A stretch of 64,000 nt of DNA, taken from contig DAIDHV010000001.1 in NCBI GenBank assembly GCA_027451905.1, positions 472,667 to 536,666 of the forward strand, read 5' to 3'. Positions 25,202 through 34,351 of this stretch are shown one piece after another. The notes under the pieces were generated by a model, which saw nothing but the letters and a program-made list of their open reading frames with translations, did not search any database and was not told where the DNA came from. The translations under genes and the position numbers were made by a program. Source of the stretch: Armatimonadota bacterium. GTDB lineage: Bacteria > Armatimonadota > Fimbriimonadia > Fimbriimonadales > Fimbriimonadaceae. Within the stretch, counting starts at the first letter, position 1, and every line of letters starts with the position of its first letter.

Positions 25202-26956
25202 TTATTCAGAAGGGGCTTCTGAATTAGCAGGCTTTTCTTCGGCACTGCCTTCTTTCTTCGAACTGTCTTCTGCTTCAGCATGATCGTCTACAGGCCGGAA
25301 GAATCCCCTTAGGGCCCCAAGCCGCTCTCCAATCGTGGCTCCGCCACCAGAGGCTACGCCGCGACGCTTATCAAGCGAATCGTCAAAATCATCCATTTGC
25401 GAGTCTCGACCGCGGTTGTTGGGCCGGCGACCTCTCTGAGGTCCTTGGTTCTTACCCCTAAAATCACGCCTGTCTCGTTCTTGGCCAGGAATATCCGAAG
25501 TATAAGACCCAGTCGAAGCTCCATCGCGAAGACTCAGCACCATACGCCGCTGGTCAGGCTTAAGATCAATAATCCTTGCATCGACTTCAGCCCCTTCTTC
25601 CAGAGCCTCTTCTGGCTTTCTGATCCGCTGATTTGACATTTCAGAAAGGGGCATGAATGCCTCGGCTCCTTCTGGCAATTTGATAAAGGCTCCTGAAGGA
25701 ACAAACCTGGTTACAGTGACCTTGATCGTATCTCCAATCTTGTAATTCTCTTTAACCAAATTCCAAGGATCAGGCAACACCTGCCGGTGGCCCAAAGAAA
25801 TTTTCCCGGTCTGAGAATCAAGCCGCAAAACTTGAACCTTGATCTTTTGCCCCTCTTTAAACATTTCTTTGGGGTGCGAGATCCGAGACCAAGACATCTC
25901 CGAAATGTGCAGAAGCCCATCGACGCCGCCGAGATCAACAAAGGCGCCATAATCGGTCAATCTACGTACAGTGCCTTCCAAAACATCAGAGACACGGACG
26001 TTGCTAAAGATATCTTCTTTAACCTTGCTGCGCCGCTGCTCTTCCGCCTCCCGATTGCTTAAAACGACCTTTTTGCGTTCTCGATCAATTTCAATGACCT
26101 TAAGCTTAAGTTCTTGGCCCACGTACTTATCGATATTGCGCAGTTTGCCGTTGCCAACATGGGTTGCAGGAACAAAGCCTCGAACACCAATATCAACCAC
26201 CAATCCACCTTTGATTCTTTCAAGCACAGTTGCGGTTAGCATTTCGCCGGACGCCATTGCATCCTCAATTCGATTCCAAATCAGTTCAAAATCGGCACGT
26301 TTCTTCGAAACAATCGGCTGCCTGTCTCCCCCTTCTGGCTTGACAACAACAACGTTGATCGTGTCTCCGACCTTAAACGCATTGCCAATTTCAGTAAGGT
26401 TGTGGCCCAATTCAGAAAGGGGAATCACGCCCTCACTTTTCGTTCCGAGGTCAACAAAAACGCGGTCTTGCTCAACCTGAACAATTCTCGCTTCAATTCG
26501 CTCGCCTTTACTAAGCTTACGGTAGCTAGAATCACCCTCAAACCCGTCGTCTGATAGGGTGTTCATGTAGCTGTCGAAAAGGGCCGAGTCATCAATGACC
26601 TCGACCGATTGGCTTGGCGATGCAGCAGGCTCAGCAGCCGCAACAGGAGCCGGCTGATGGACTTCAACCTTCGGCTCAGCTTCTTTAGCGCTTGTTGGCT
26701 CGTCTGCTGTGACCGCCTCGTGAGTGGTTGAGGTTTCTAGCTTTTCGGCAGGCGCGGCCGGGGTTTCCTCGGCTGGAGCATGTGAGGCTGGAACTGTTTC
26801 GTTAGAAACAGTTGTTTCAACAGATGATGATTCCGCCTCTGAAGTCGTCGGAGATAGAGTTGAAGAAACTTCTTGAGAAGCTTCTGACTGGGCGGGAGCT
26901 GACTGCCCTTTCTCTTCCGAGGGGGTCTCTAGCGTCTGGGTGTCGTCGATTGTCAT
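25202..26956 (-). CDS. rpsA: 30S ribosomal protein S1
   Basis: Binds mRNA on the small subunit. From ATG 26956 (MTIDDTQTLE) 584 residues; a longer frame reaches GTG/ATG codons upstream to 27028 but has no homologous look. Four S1 RNA-binding domains are visible, each with the G-x-V-x(n)-GAFV/GLVVDIG pattern: from about EGDSSYRKLSKGERI, from MLTATVLERIKGGLVVDIG, VLEGTVRRLTDYGAFVDLG and IKVTVTRFVPSGAFIKL. The first ~140 residues are a Pro/Ala/Glu/Ser-rich acidic extension; the tail is Arg/Gly-rich (GKNQGPQRGRRPNNRGR). Four domains rather than six is normal outside Proteobacteria. AATACT lies 7 nt before the ATG. Confidence 0.93.
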   Translation of the reverse strand: MTIDDTQTLETPSEEKGQSAPAQSEASQEVSSTLSPTTSEAESSSVETTVSNETVPASHAPAEETPAAPAEKLETSTTHEAVTADEPTSAKEAEPKVEVHQPAPVAAAEPAASPSQSVEVIDDSALFDSYMNTLSDDGFEGDSSYRKLSKGERIEARIVQVEQDRVFVDLGTKSEGVIPLSELGHNLTEIGNAFKVGDTINVVVVKPEGGDRQPIVSKKRADFELIWNRIEDAMASGEMLTATVLERIKGGLVVDIGVRGFVPATHVGNGKLRNIDKYVGQELKLKVIEIDRERKKVVLSNREAEEQRRSKVKEDIFSNVRVSDVLEGTVRRLTDYGAFVDLGGVDGLLHISEMSWSRISHPKEMFKEGQKIKVQVLRLDSQTGKISLGHRQVLPDPWNLVKENYKIGDTIKVTVTRFVPSGAFIKLPEGAEAFMPLSEMSNQRIRKPEEALEEGAEVDARIIDLKPDQRRMVLSLRDGASTGSYTSDIPGQERDRRDFRGKNQGPQRGRRPNNRGRDSQMDDFDDSLDKRRGVASGGGATIGERLGALRGFFRPVDDHAEAEDSSKKEGSAEEKPANSEAPSE

Positions 26957-27119
26957 AAGGTGTAGTATTGAATGCCTTCCGTCTTGGTAGCGCCGTATCA
27001 TACCCGGAATCAAGCCGGAGAAAACCATGCCGCAATTGGTGAGCGTCTGTCTATTTTAACCCAGAATGCAAGCAGATTGCAGAATTACCAGAGAAAAAGT
27101 TCGTAAAAGGGCTAAGTTC

Positions 27120-28562
27120 TTAACCTTTTGGCCTAGAATAATCCCTGAAATAGGGAGTTTCCTTGAATATCTGAAGGGGAAGCCTATAGTCTAAACCCGA
27201 TGGATGTATGACTTCAGTTTCTTTCACCCCCGCCGCGGCAGCCTCAACTGAATCAAAGACTTTGGCACCAACTCCTGCCAACAAAGCTGCACCATAGGAT
27301 GGTCCCTCGGACGTCTCCAGCCGAGCAACCGGAACCTCAAAAACGTCGGCTAAAATTTGAAGCCACAGGTTGCTTTTTGATCCTCCACCCGTCACGCGGA
27401 TTTGTTCTGCCCGCGCCCCCAAAGAAGCTAAAACATCGTAACTGCCCTTGAGTCCAAAACAAACTCCTTCAATCACAGAACGGATCAGCACTCCTTGATC
27501 ACTGCCTAAACTGAGTCCCAGCCAGGAGCCTCTTGCATAAGGATCTATGATCGGCGATCTTTCCCCTGCCAAATACGGTTGAAATAAGACGCCCCGACTT
27601 CCGGCCGGCACAGATTCGGCAAGACCATCAAACTCCTTATAAGTGATGTGGGAAAATAAGGATTTTTTCAGCCACTCTACCGCTCCTCCGCAGCTCAACA
27701 TAACCCCCATAGCGTGCCATCCTCCGTTGGCATGGCAAAATGTGTGAACTCTCCCCTCATCATCATAAGCGGGTGAATTCAACGCTGTAAACACAACTCC
27801 GCTTGTGCCAAGACTCATGCTAACTGGCCCCGCCTTAATAATTCCAGACCCGATTGCTCCTGCGGCTTGATCGCCACCACCTCCCACAATCGGAATACCG
27901 TCTACTAAGCCTGCAAACCCACCTTTGGTGTAACTAGTCACGGCGTAGGACTCGGAGACGGTGGGAAAGAATTGATTTGGAAGCTTCAGCTCATCTAGCA
28001 TTGATTGAGACCAGTTCCTTTTCGATAAATCAAGCAGTCCGACCCCGCTTGCATCGCTGACCTCGGTTGCAAACTCACCGGACAGCACAAAACGAACGTA
28101 ATCTTTAGGAAGAAGGACCTTCTTGAGTTTCTCAAAGTGGTGTGGCTCATGATTTCTAAGCCACAAAATCTTGGGAGCCTGAAATCCGGTTAGAGGCGGG
28201 TTTCCCGTGATTTTTTTGACTTCATCGCTTCCAACCCTCTCATTGATTTCTTGGCACTCCTTTGCCGTCCGTTGATCATTCCACAGCAGCGCAGGCCGAA
28301 TCACTTCATTGTCTCTGCCCAGAAACACCGACCCATGCATCTGGCCGGTTAAGCCAATTGCGTCTGGCTTCAACTCTCCAATCGCCTCAATAACCTTTTT
28401 GACGCCACCAACCCATTCCTGCGGGTCTTGTTCGGTCCAGCCAGGTTGTGGGGTCATAAAGGGATACTCAGCCAATGCCTGCTTTAAAACCACTCCAAAT
28501 TCATCAATCAGTACTGCCTTGCAGCCTGATGTTCCAACATCAATCCCAAGCAAACGGGCCAT
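27120..28562 (-). CDS. xylB: Xylulokinase (FGGY sugar kinase)
   Basis: Phosphorylates D-xylulose to xylulose 5-phosphate for the pentose phosphate pathway. 480 residues, standard FGGY length. N-terminal ATPase-fold motif LLGIDVGTSGCKAVLID (4-20), TGQMHGSVFL, LLWNDQRT, and C-terminal LGLSLGSDQGVLIRSVIEGVCFGL with RVTGGGSKSNLW. The MHG motif and overall pattern fit XylB; a different ketose substrate cannot be excluded since no xylA is in view. TAATCT lies 6 nt before the ATG. Neighbours are unrelated housekeeping genes. Confidence 0.9.
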   Translation of the reverse strand: MARLLGIDVGTSGCKAVLIDEFGVVLKQALAEYPFMTPQPGWTEQDPQEWVGGVKKVIEAIGELKPDAIGLTGQMHGSVFLGRDNEVIRPALLWNDQRTAKECQEINERVGSDEVKKITGNPPLTGFQAPKILWLRNHEPHHFEKLKKVLLPKDYVRFVLSGEFATEVSDASGVGLLDLSKRNWSQSMLDELKLPNQFFPTVSESYAVTSYTKGGFAGLVDGIPIVGGGGDQAAGAIGSGIIKAGPVSMSLGTSGVVFTALNSPAYDDEGRVHTFCHANGGWHAMGVMLSCGGAVEWLKKSLFSHITYKEFDGLAESVPAGSRGVLFQPYLAGERSPIIDPYARGSWLGLSLGSDQGVLIRSVIEGVCFGLKGSYDVLASLGARAEQIRVTGGGSKSNLWLQILADVFEVPVARLETSEGPSYGAALLAGVGAKVFDSVEAAAAGVKETEVIHPSGLDYRLPLQIFKETPYFRDYSRPKG

Positions 28563-28634
28563 TGCAAAAGATTACTCTCTGCCCCCATATCAAGAAGAGG
28601 GACAGATCGGGCACAATTAACCAACGTCAACCCT

Positions 28635-29570
28635 ATGCGCAAAGCTTGCATCGATGTCGGTTCTAATTCTCTGTTGCTTCTTGTTGAAGAACGAACCGAT
28701 TCTGGGTGGCGCACCCTTCAGGATTGCAGCACGGTAACCGCCCTTGGCGAAGGAGTCAAGCAGACCGGTGTCCTAGCCCCCGAAGCCATGCAACGGACCC
28801 TATCGGTCCTAAAAAGCTATTTTGAGCTTGCCAAGTCCCTAAATTGCGATGAAATTCATGCTGCCGGCACTATGGCGGTGCGCATGGCCCAAAATCAGGT
28901 TGAGTTTCTTGAGCTTGCTGCTAAACAGCAAACCCCGATTTCGGTCCTTTCTGGCGAGGATGAAGCTCGACTCGGCCTGGAATCAGTAATTTTCGATCCC
29001 CTCTTTGCTGGCCAAACCAAGATAGCCGTCATTGATCCAGGGGGGCAAAGTACCGAAATAACTTTGGCGGAACGAACCCAAAACACTTACAAGACCGTAT
29101 TTTCTCACTCTTTTCCAATTGGCACGCTTGGGATTCGGTCTAACTTTATGCCTTCTGCCAAACCCAATGCGGAAGAGCGGTTTAGGGCCATGTTAGAAGC
29201 CGATCAGTTTTCCGAAGTTTCCAAGTCTGCTAAAGTCTTTGCAAATGATGGTCCTTTGACTGCGGTTGTGCTGGGGGCAAGCGCAACAAACTTGGCTTCA
29301 ATCGAGCTTCAATTAACCAATTGGGAGCCGGAAAGGGTCCATGGATACATCCTTTCCTTTACCCAGATCAGCCAGCTATTTGATCGGCTTTGCAGCCTAG
29401 ACGATGCGGGCAGAGCTTGTTTGCACGGCATAGAGCCAGGCCGAGAACGGACGATTCATATTGGCGCCCTGATTATCGAAAGAGCGCTTTTTGCTCTGGG
29501 AGCCAAAGAGTGTGTGGTGAGCGTGAGGGGTTGGAGATACGCACTTTTGGAAAGAGGTCTTCATCCATGA
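28635..29570 (+). CDS. Ppx/GppA-family phosphatase
   Basis: Exopolyphosphatase/guanosine-pentaphosphatase family (hydrolyses polyphosphate or pppGpp). 311 residues, the short form with only the two ASKHA domains. Seen: ACIDVGSNSLLLLV (4-17), the phosphate-binding VLSGEDEARLGL, and VIDPGGQSTEI where DxGGxSxE is expected; SFPIGTLGIR follows. No C-terminal HD extension, so it resembles the short exopolyphosphatases of Aquifex and actinobacteria. It overlaps the next gene by 4 nt (ATGA). Confidence 0.88.
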   Translation: MRKACIDVGSNSLLLLVEERTDSGWRTLQDCSTVTALGEGVKQTGVLAPEAMQRTLSVLKSYFELAKSLNCDEIHAAGTMAVRMAQNQVEFLELAAKQQTPISVLSGEDEARLGLESVIFDPLFAGQTKIAVIDPGGQSTEITLAERTQNTYKTVFSHSFPIGTLGIRSNFMPSAKPNAEERFRAMLEADQFSEVSKSAKVFANDGPLTAVVLGASATNLASIELQLTNWEPERVHGYILSFTQISQLFDRLCSLDDAGRACLHGIEPGRERTIHIGALIIERALFALGAKECVVSVRGWRYALLERGLHP

Positions 29571-30142
29571 CGCCGGATGGGAAAGGTCCGCTCTACGCGG
29601 CTCTCTTTTTCGGGGCCCTTGCTTTTGGCATTGCCTTTAACTTCACCCCTTCTGCTCCCACAACCGGCAAGGCGACCTTAGTATCGAATTCAGCCCAAGA
29701 GCCAACCTTGGCCCAAATTGAAGAGGAAGCGGCGGCTCATCCCGATCCTGAAATCTCATTCGGTTCTGCAAATGTTGCTCCAGCGGGCGGGGCCGCAAAT
29801 CCCGCCAACATCGCCCCGCCCGCCGTGAACTCCGGGCAAAGCAACCAAGCTTCCTTAGCCCAACCTAGCTCGACAAACCCGAGTCTGATCCAACAAAATC
29901 AACCAGAGCCTTCAACCGCAAAGGGAGGCAAAAAACAGCTACCAGCCCTTGGTTCGATTTCCTTAAATCAAGCCACCCAGGCTGATCTCACCCAACTCCC
30001 GGGAGTGGGACCGGTGCTGGCGGCTAGAATCATCGAATTCCGCCAGCAAATGAACGGATTTACTTCTCTCGACCAACTTCGGCAGGTCAAGGGAATTGGT
30101 CCTAAGCGATTCCAAAAGATTGCGCCCTATTTGAAGCTCTAA
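29567..30142 (+). CDS. ComEA-like helix-hairpin-helix protein
   Basis: 191 residues. One N-terminal membrane segment (ALFFGALAFGIAFNF), a Pro/Ala/Gln/Ser-rich linker of about 90 residues, then a C-terminal tandem HhH domain: ISLNQATQADLTQLPGVGPVLAARIIEFR and FTSLDQLRQVKGIGPKRFQKIAPYL. That is the ComEA layout: a membrane-tethered periplasmic DNA-binding protein that ratchets DNA inward during natural transformation. The start at 29567 overlaps the stop of the preceding gene (ATGA); a longer frame to 29390 lies inside that gene. No comEC nearby. Confidence 0.85.
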   Translation: MTPDGKGPLYAALFFGALAFGIAFNFTPSAPTTGKATLVSNSAQEPTLAQIEEEAAAHPDPEISFGSANVAPAGGAANPANIAPPAVNSGQSNQASLAQPSSTNPSLIQQNQPEPSTAKGGKKQLPALGSISLNQATQADLTQLPGVGPVLAARIIEFRQQMNGFTSLDQLRQVKGIGPKRFQKIAPYLKL

Positions 30143-30159
30143 ACTGCCTTGACCGTCCG

Positions 30160-32481
30160 CTATGAGCCTTCGATCGTGTGACTTCCTGACTTAAGCTCCA
30201 CTAGGGAGCCCTTGAAAGGCTTGCCATCAACTTTGGTAATTTGATTTGGAAGGGCAAATTTAGCCTGAACGCCATTCGGAATTTGCACCGTCACCGTCAA
30301 CATCGAGCCATCATTGTGGGCTGCGCTCACTTTGAGAATTCCGTGAGGAGTTGGGACTTTGCCTTTGGCCCACTTTAGATCCCCCAAATGAGGCTCGATA
30401 GTGCAGGTTGCAAATCCAGGACCGGTTGACTTCACCCCGAGGACAAACTCTGTGAGATAGTTGGTAGGTCCAGCCGACCAGCCATGGCACAAGCTCACTT
30501 GATAGCCGGCGTCGGGGTTATTATGGTTGTCCCAAGCCAAATGGGCATGAAAATGATCTTTCTCCCAAAACGGATCGTAAACCTCATAAAAGGTGGTAGC
30601 CCCATCCAAGATCATCTGCCCCCAAAAGCTTCTGATATAGTTGATTCCCTGTTCAATATGCCCCGAATCTCCCATTGCCCTCAGAACAAAATTGCCGTAG
30701 TAGGGTGAAACGATATCGGTCCTTGGTCCTGTTTCAGGAGCGAAAATTCCAGCCTTGAAAATGTCATCAACTTCATCGGTTGTAGCCACTCCCGCATCGA
30801 TTGCCATCGCGTTTTCCTGCTCTCGAGTGCCAAAGGTTCCGTCGGTGGTCAGCAAATGGGCCTGGGCCGAGGCGGTGAGCTCCTTTGCCCATTTGGCATA
30901 CTTTTCTGCATTCTTTTCATCGCCAAGCTGCTTCAGGATAAAGACGGCTTCTTTGACCCCCTTAATCAGGTAAAGGTCAGTCGTAGCCCTTGCCGCCTCA
31001 GAATCGTTGCTAAGCCCGGGTGACCAGTCCACAAAAACCCATTCGTGGTGACTGTTGTCAAAGAGATCATCGCTGCCAACATCCTCTTTGCAGTATTTCA
31101 ACATTGTTAAGAGGGCTTGGTGTTGGCTTGCCAAATACTTTTTATCTCCGCTGTGGCGATAGAAATCAGCAAGGCCCGCCATCCAAGCATAGGAGTAGCC
31201 GGGGATTCCGTTGACGTTCTGGGTTGGCAAGTCGGTTTCTGGCTTTCCTCCCTGAGCATCTTGCCGAAGAAGCCGCATGGTTTGCTCCATAAGGAATCGG
31301 TCTGCAAAAACGTTGTTGATGACTTCTCCAGAAATCTCCAGGTCCCCCATCCATCGTCGACGGTCTCTTTTGGGAGCATCCCATATATTCCGCTGCATGC
31401 AAAGATGAGCCGTATAAGCTCCTGTATACCAAACCTTGTTGAGTAAAGAGTCCGAGCAATCAAAGCTGCCTAAGTACTGCACTGGATAATAAACAAAATC
31501 CATATGAACAGCCGCGTTCAGGGTTTTCTCGCTGGCAGGAATCGTTAAAGTGGCATACCGCAAGGCGGTGTACGGGCTTTTGCCAGAAACCGAGGTTGTC
31601 CATGGCCGATTCAAAGCCTCACCAACCGATTCACCGGTCCCAATCTCGATCCCCGTTCCATTAGATTGAACAATGATTCTTCCCGCTAGTTCCTTTCCAA
31701 AGTCGTAAATAACCCTCCACGTGGATTGACCGGTTTGGTCTGATTGGTCTTCAAAACTCTCAGAGCTAGAGGCAGAATGCCATACAAGATGGTCTTCCCC
31801 CGTATCATATGCCCACCTGACGGGCTGAATTGGCATGTGAATCATGTAGGGCGGCACTGACCTGATGGGAGTTGGCCAACCCCTTAAGGAATCACCCCAA
31901 GGCCCCACTCCTACTTTGCCTTCATCGGTTGCCTTTGTCCACGAACCATCCTGAAAAGAGCTCTCGTTCCAGTCCTTAGCAGGTACCGATTCGGCAGCTT
32001 TCCAACTCTTATCGGTAAGGACCAAAGCCTTGCCATCGACTTCTAATCTTGCCAAGACGCCGGCTTCCGCCGCCTGGTTATAAGCCTTGATGGCAATCGT
32101 GTTGACACCTTTTTTCAGATAAGGCAGAACATCTTCGGCTTGAACTCGTTGCCATAAATTGTCATCAGAGGGATCAACCGGAGACGAACCCACATTGTGG
32201 CCGTTGACATAAGCTATGAAGTGGTTATCGGCAGTGATGAAGAAAAGGGCTTTCTTTGGGATGGAATTGAGCCTAAAGCTCTTTCGCAGGTAAATGGTTT
32301 GGTTATCAGCGACGTTTGCCGTCCAAATCCAATCGCTATTTGGCGGGGACTTTCGGTGCCAGTCAATCTTCGGAATGGGCAGACCATAGGTTGGGTCTAA
32401 GGTTGGAGGCTTGACTTGGGCAACTCCCAACCCCGCGAACGAACCTAGAAAAAGAGAAGTGGCAACACGTCGAAAGTCCAT
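30160..32481 (-). CDS. Secreted GH78 alpha-L-rhamnosidase-like glycosidase
   Basis: 773 residues from ATG 32481, with a signal peptide (RRVATSLFLGSFAGLGVAQ). An N-terminal beta-sandwich (FFITADNHFIAYVNGHNVG, VNTIAIKAYNQAAEAGVLARL) is followed by an alpha/alpha-barrel with the GH78-type block WDAPKRDRRRWMGDLEISGE, where the acidic residues supply the general acid, then VDWSPG and, near the end, LCHGWSAGPTNYL before a C-terminal beta domain. The order matches bacterial alpha-L-rhamnosidases; other deoxy-sugar specificity is possible. TATACT lies 8 nt before the ATG. A frame extending upstream to 32583 would delete the signal position and overlaps the permease gene. It sits next to the ABC importer. 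Confidence 0.82.
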   Translation of the reverse strand: MDFRRVATSLFLGSFAGLGVAQVKPPTLDPTYGLPIPKIDWHRKSPPNSDWIWTANVADNQTIYLRKSFRLNSIPKKALFFITADNHFIAYVNGHNVGSSPVDPSDDNLWQRVQAEDVLPYLKKGVNTIAIKAYNQAAEAGVLARLEVDGKALVLTDKSWKAAESVPAKDWNESSFQDGSWTKATDEGKVGVGPWGDSLRGWPTPIRSVPPYMIHMPIQPVRWAYDTGEDHLVWHSASSSESFEDQSDQTGQSTWRVIYDFGKELAGRIIVQSNGTGIEIGTGESVGEALNRPWTTSVSGKSPYTALRYATLTIPASEKTLNAAVHMDFVYYPVQYLGSFDCSDSLLNKVWYTGAYTAHLCMQRNIWDAPKRDRRRWMGDLEISGEVINNVFADRFLMEQTMRLLRQDAQGGKPETDLPTQNVNGIPGYSYAWMAGLADFYRHSGDKKYLASQHQALLTMLKYCKEDVGSDDLFDNSHHEWVFVDWSPGLSNDSEAARATTDLYLIKGVKEAVFILKQLGDEKNAEKYAKWAKELTASAQAHLLTTDGTFGTREQENAMAIDAGVATTDEVDDIFKAGIFAPETGPRTDIVSPYYGNFVLRAMGDSGHIEQGINYIRSFWGQMILDGATTFYEVYDPFWEKDHFHAHLAWDNHNNPDAGYQVSLCHGWSAGPTNYLTEFVLGVKSTGPGFATCTIEPHLGDLKWAKGKVPTPHGILKVSAAHNDGSMLTVTVQIPNGVQAKFALPNQITKVDGKPFKGSLVELKSGSHTIEGS

Positions 32482-32569
32482 TTGCGCCAAGTATACAAGT
32501 AGATTCCAGGGTTTGCCAGACCTTCTTGGCGAAGGTTCTAAAGCCTCTTTCGGGTCAGCTAAAAAGTGG

Positions 32570-34351
32570 TTACCGACCGCCAAGGCCGCTTAAAGTCACA
32601 CCTTCAATAAAGTACTTCTGGGCAAAGAAGAACAAAAGCAAAACCGGAAGGATGGTAAGCACCGTAAACGCCATTAAAAGCCCATATTCTCCACCATGGT
32701 CTCCGTTGTAAAGAGCCAAAGCGTAAGTAATCGGCATGTGTTCAGGAGAACTGATATAGATCAGGGGCCCCATGATATCACCCCAAGTTCCCATGAAGGT
32801 CCAAATTCCGATGACGGCAAGTGCAGGCTTGATTTGGGGAATCATAACCTTCCAAAAAGTCCGCAAATACGTACAGCCGTCAATTTTCGCCGCGTCCTCA
32901 AGCTCCATTGGGATTTGCATGAAGAATTGGCGCAGCAAAAAGATGTTGAAGGCAGATGCAAAAAAGGCAGGCACCCACAAGGGTTTTAAGGTATCTATCC
33001 AGCCCAAAGATCGAAAGATCAAGAACTGCGGAAGCATGGTCACCGCACCGGGCAGCATCATTGTGCTTAAAACAAGCGCAAACAAAAAGTTCTTGCCGGG
33101 GAAGCGCATCCGAGAAAACGCGTAAGCCACAATTGACGAGCTCAGAATCGTCCCGACCACGTTAAGGACCACCAAAATCAGAGTGTTCTCTAAGTAAGTG
33201 AGGCCATAGTGAGTTGAAGGAGGCAGATAATCAAGGGCATCTGGATAATTCTTCCAGTCAAGCCCCACGTGTCTAACCTTCTTGACGTCTTTTTGAAGAG
33301 CAATATAGCTTTGGTTTTTCAGCTGAGGAGGAGACGTAATAATAATCTTGTCGCTACCATCTGGTAAGTCTTCCGCGTCAAAACCCACAATGGGCGTTCC
33401 CTTGTAAGTCCCTGAAACGATGTTGACGTCCTTTGGCACAAGTTTGAGCTTTGCGGGGTTCAAAGTCTCCGTTCTTCCCGCTATCGATGATGGATGGATG
33501 ACGTTGATGGTCCAAGTTCCATCAGGATTCTTGGACTGGACATCACCCACAATGCTCATGCCTTCCGCCCTGCCCTCATACATCGGGTCATTGGGGTCAA
33601 AGTAGGGCCGAGTTTGAGTGACCTTTGGAATCCAGATGATTCCATGGGCGGAAGACATGTCTTGGTCTTCCTTGAAGCTTGTTACCAGCAGCCATAGAAA
33701 TGGCAAAGCAAACAGGATCGAGCCGGTCAGGAGCATGGCATGAATAACCGCGATCTTCGCCCACCCTCTGGCTCGGGCCGCATTAGCCGCTGCCGCCATG
33801 GCAAAAATGGCAGCCACCGCTAAGACCACGAATCCTATTGCAACCGTCCAATGGATTGGAACGTACCCCTTGTACACAAGCACAATGGGCCCCTTGCCAA
33901 CCGCATCTTTGTCGAATAACTGGATAGCCAAAAAGGCAATTCCAGCCGCTATCCAGCCAAGAGCATTTTTAATTTTATTTTGCCGGACAACCTGGCTTGG
34001 CTCCGCAAAAAACTGAGCAAAGCAAACCCCAGCACCAACCAAGCAACCAAGAATCAGCCAAGTCACCAACGGCAAAACAAACCAAACCAAAGGAAGGTTT
34101 ATTGTGCCGGCGTGTAGGTTAGCAGGCTTCCAGCCTGTAACGCGAATCGCTAAAAACGCTCCGCTGAAGATAACGCCGAGAGCTCCAAGAACCCCATCGA
34201 AAAGGAAAGATTTTTGCCAGGACGAGCGCTCTTCCGGTAATGGTGCCGGCAAGTACATCCTTGTGAGGCAATAAATTGACCTGAATAGCAAGATTAGCCC
34301 GCCCCATCGCAGGACGCTTCCCAGCAAAAATAAGATTCCTCCTGCGATCAT
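32570..34351 (-). CDS. Sugar ABC importer permease (MalG-type) with extra membrane region and periplasmic insert
   Basis: 593 residues, about twice a normal MalG-type subunit. The first ~200 residues hold about five additional membrane helices. A standard first helix (AMLLTGSILFALPFLWLLVTSFK) follows, then an insert of about 140 residues with short beta-strand-like runs (MSIVGDVQSKNPDGTWTINV, VSGTYKGTPIVGFDAEDL), then the usual five helices and the ATPase-docking EAA loop (LEDAAKIDGCTYLRTFWKV). The start ATG overlaps the stop of the fusion gene (ATGA), so the two subunits form the translocation pore together. No ABC ATPase gene is nearby. Confidence 0.88.
   Translation of the reverse strand: MIAGGILFLLGSVLRWGGLILLFRSIYCLTRMYLPAPLPEERSSWQKSFLFDGVLGALGVIFSGAFLAIRVTGWKPANLHAGTINLPLVWFVLPLVTWLILGCLVGAGVCFAQFFAEPSQVVRQNKIKNALGWIAAGIAFLAIQLFDKDAVGKGPIVLVYKGYVPIHWTVAIGFVVLAVAAIFAMAAAANAARARGWAKIAVIHAMLLTGSILFALPFLWLLVTSFKEDQDMSSAHGIIWIPKVTQTRPYFDPNDPMYEGRAEGMSIVGDVQSKNPDGTWTINVIHPSSIAGRTETLNPAKLKLVPKDVNIVSGTYKGTPIVGFDAEDLPDGSDKIIITSPPQLKNQSYIALQKDVKKVRHVGLDWKNYPDALDYLPPSTHYGLTYLENTLILVVLNVVGTILSSSIVAYAFSRMRFPGKNFLFALVLSTMMLPGAVTMLPQFLIFRSLGWIDTLKPLWVPAFFASAFNIFLLRQFFMQIPMELEDAAKIDGCTYLRTFWKVMIPQIKPALAVIGIWTFMGTWGDIMGPLIYISSPEHMPITYALALYNGDHGGEYGLLMAFTVLTILPVLLLFFFAQKYFIEGVTLSGLGGR

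Noticed and set aside
29390-29566. Longer N terminus for the ComEA-like protein
   Set aside because: This stretch is inside the Ppx/GppA gene in another frame; ATG 29567 gives a signal-anchor start and an ATGA overlap.
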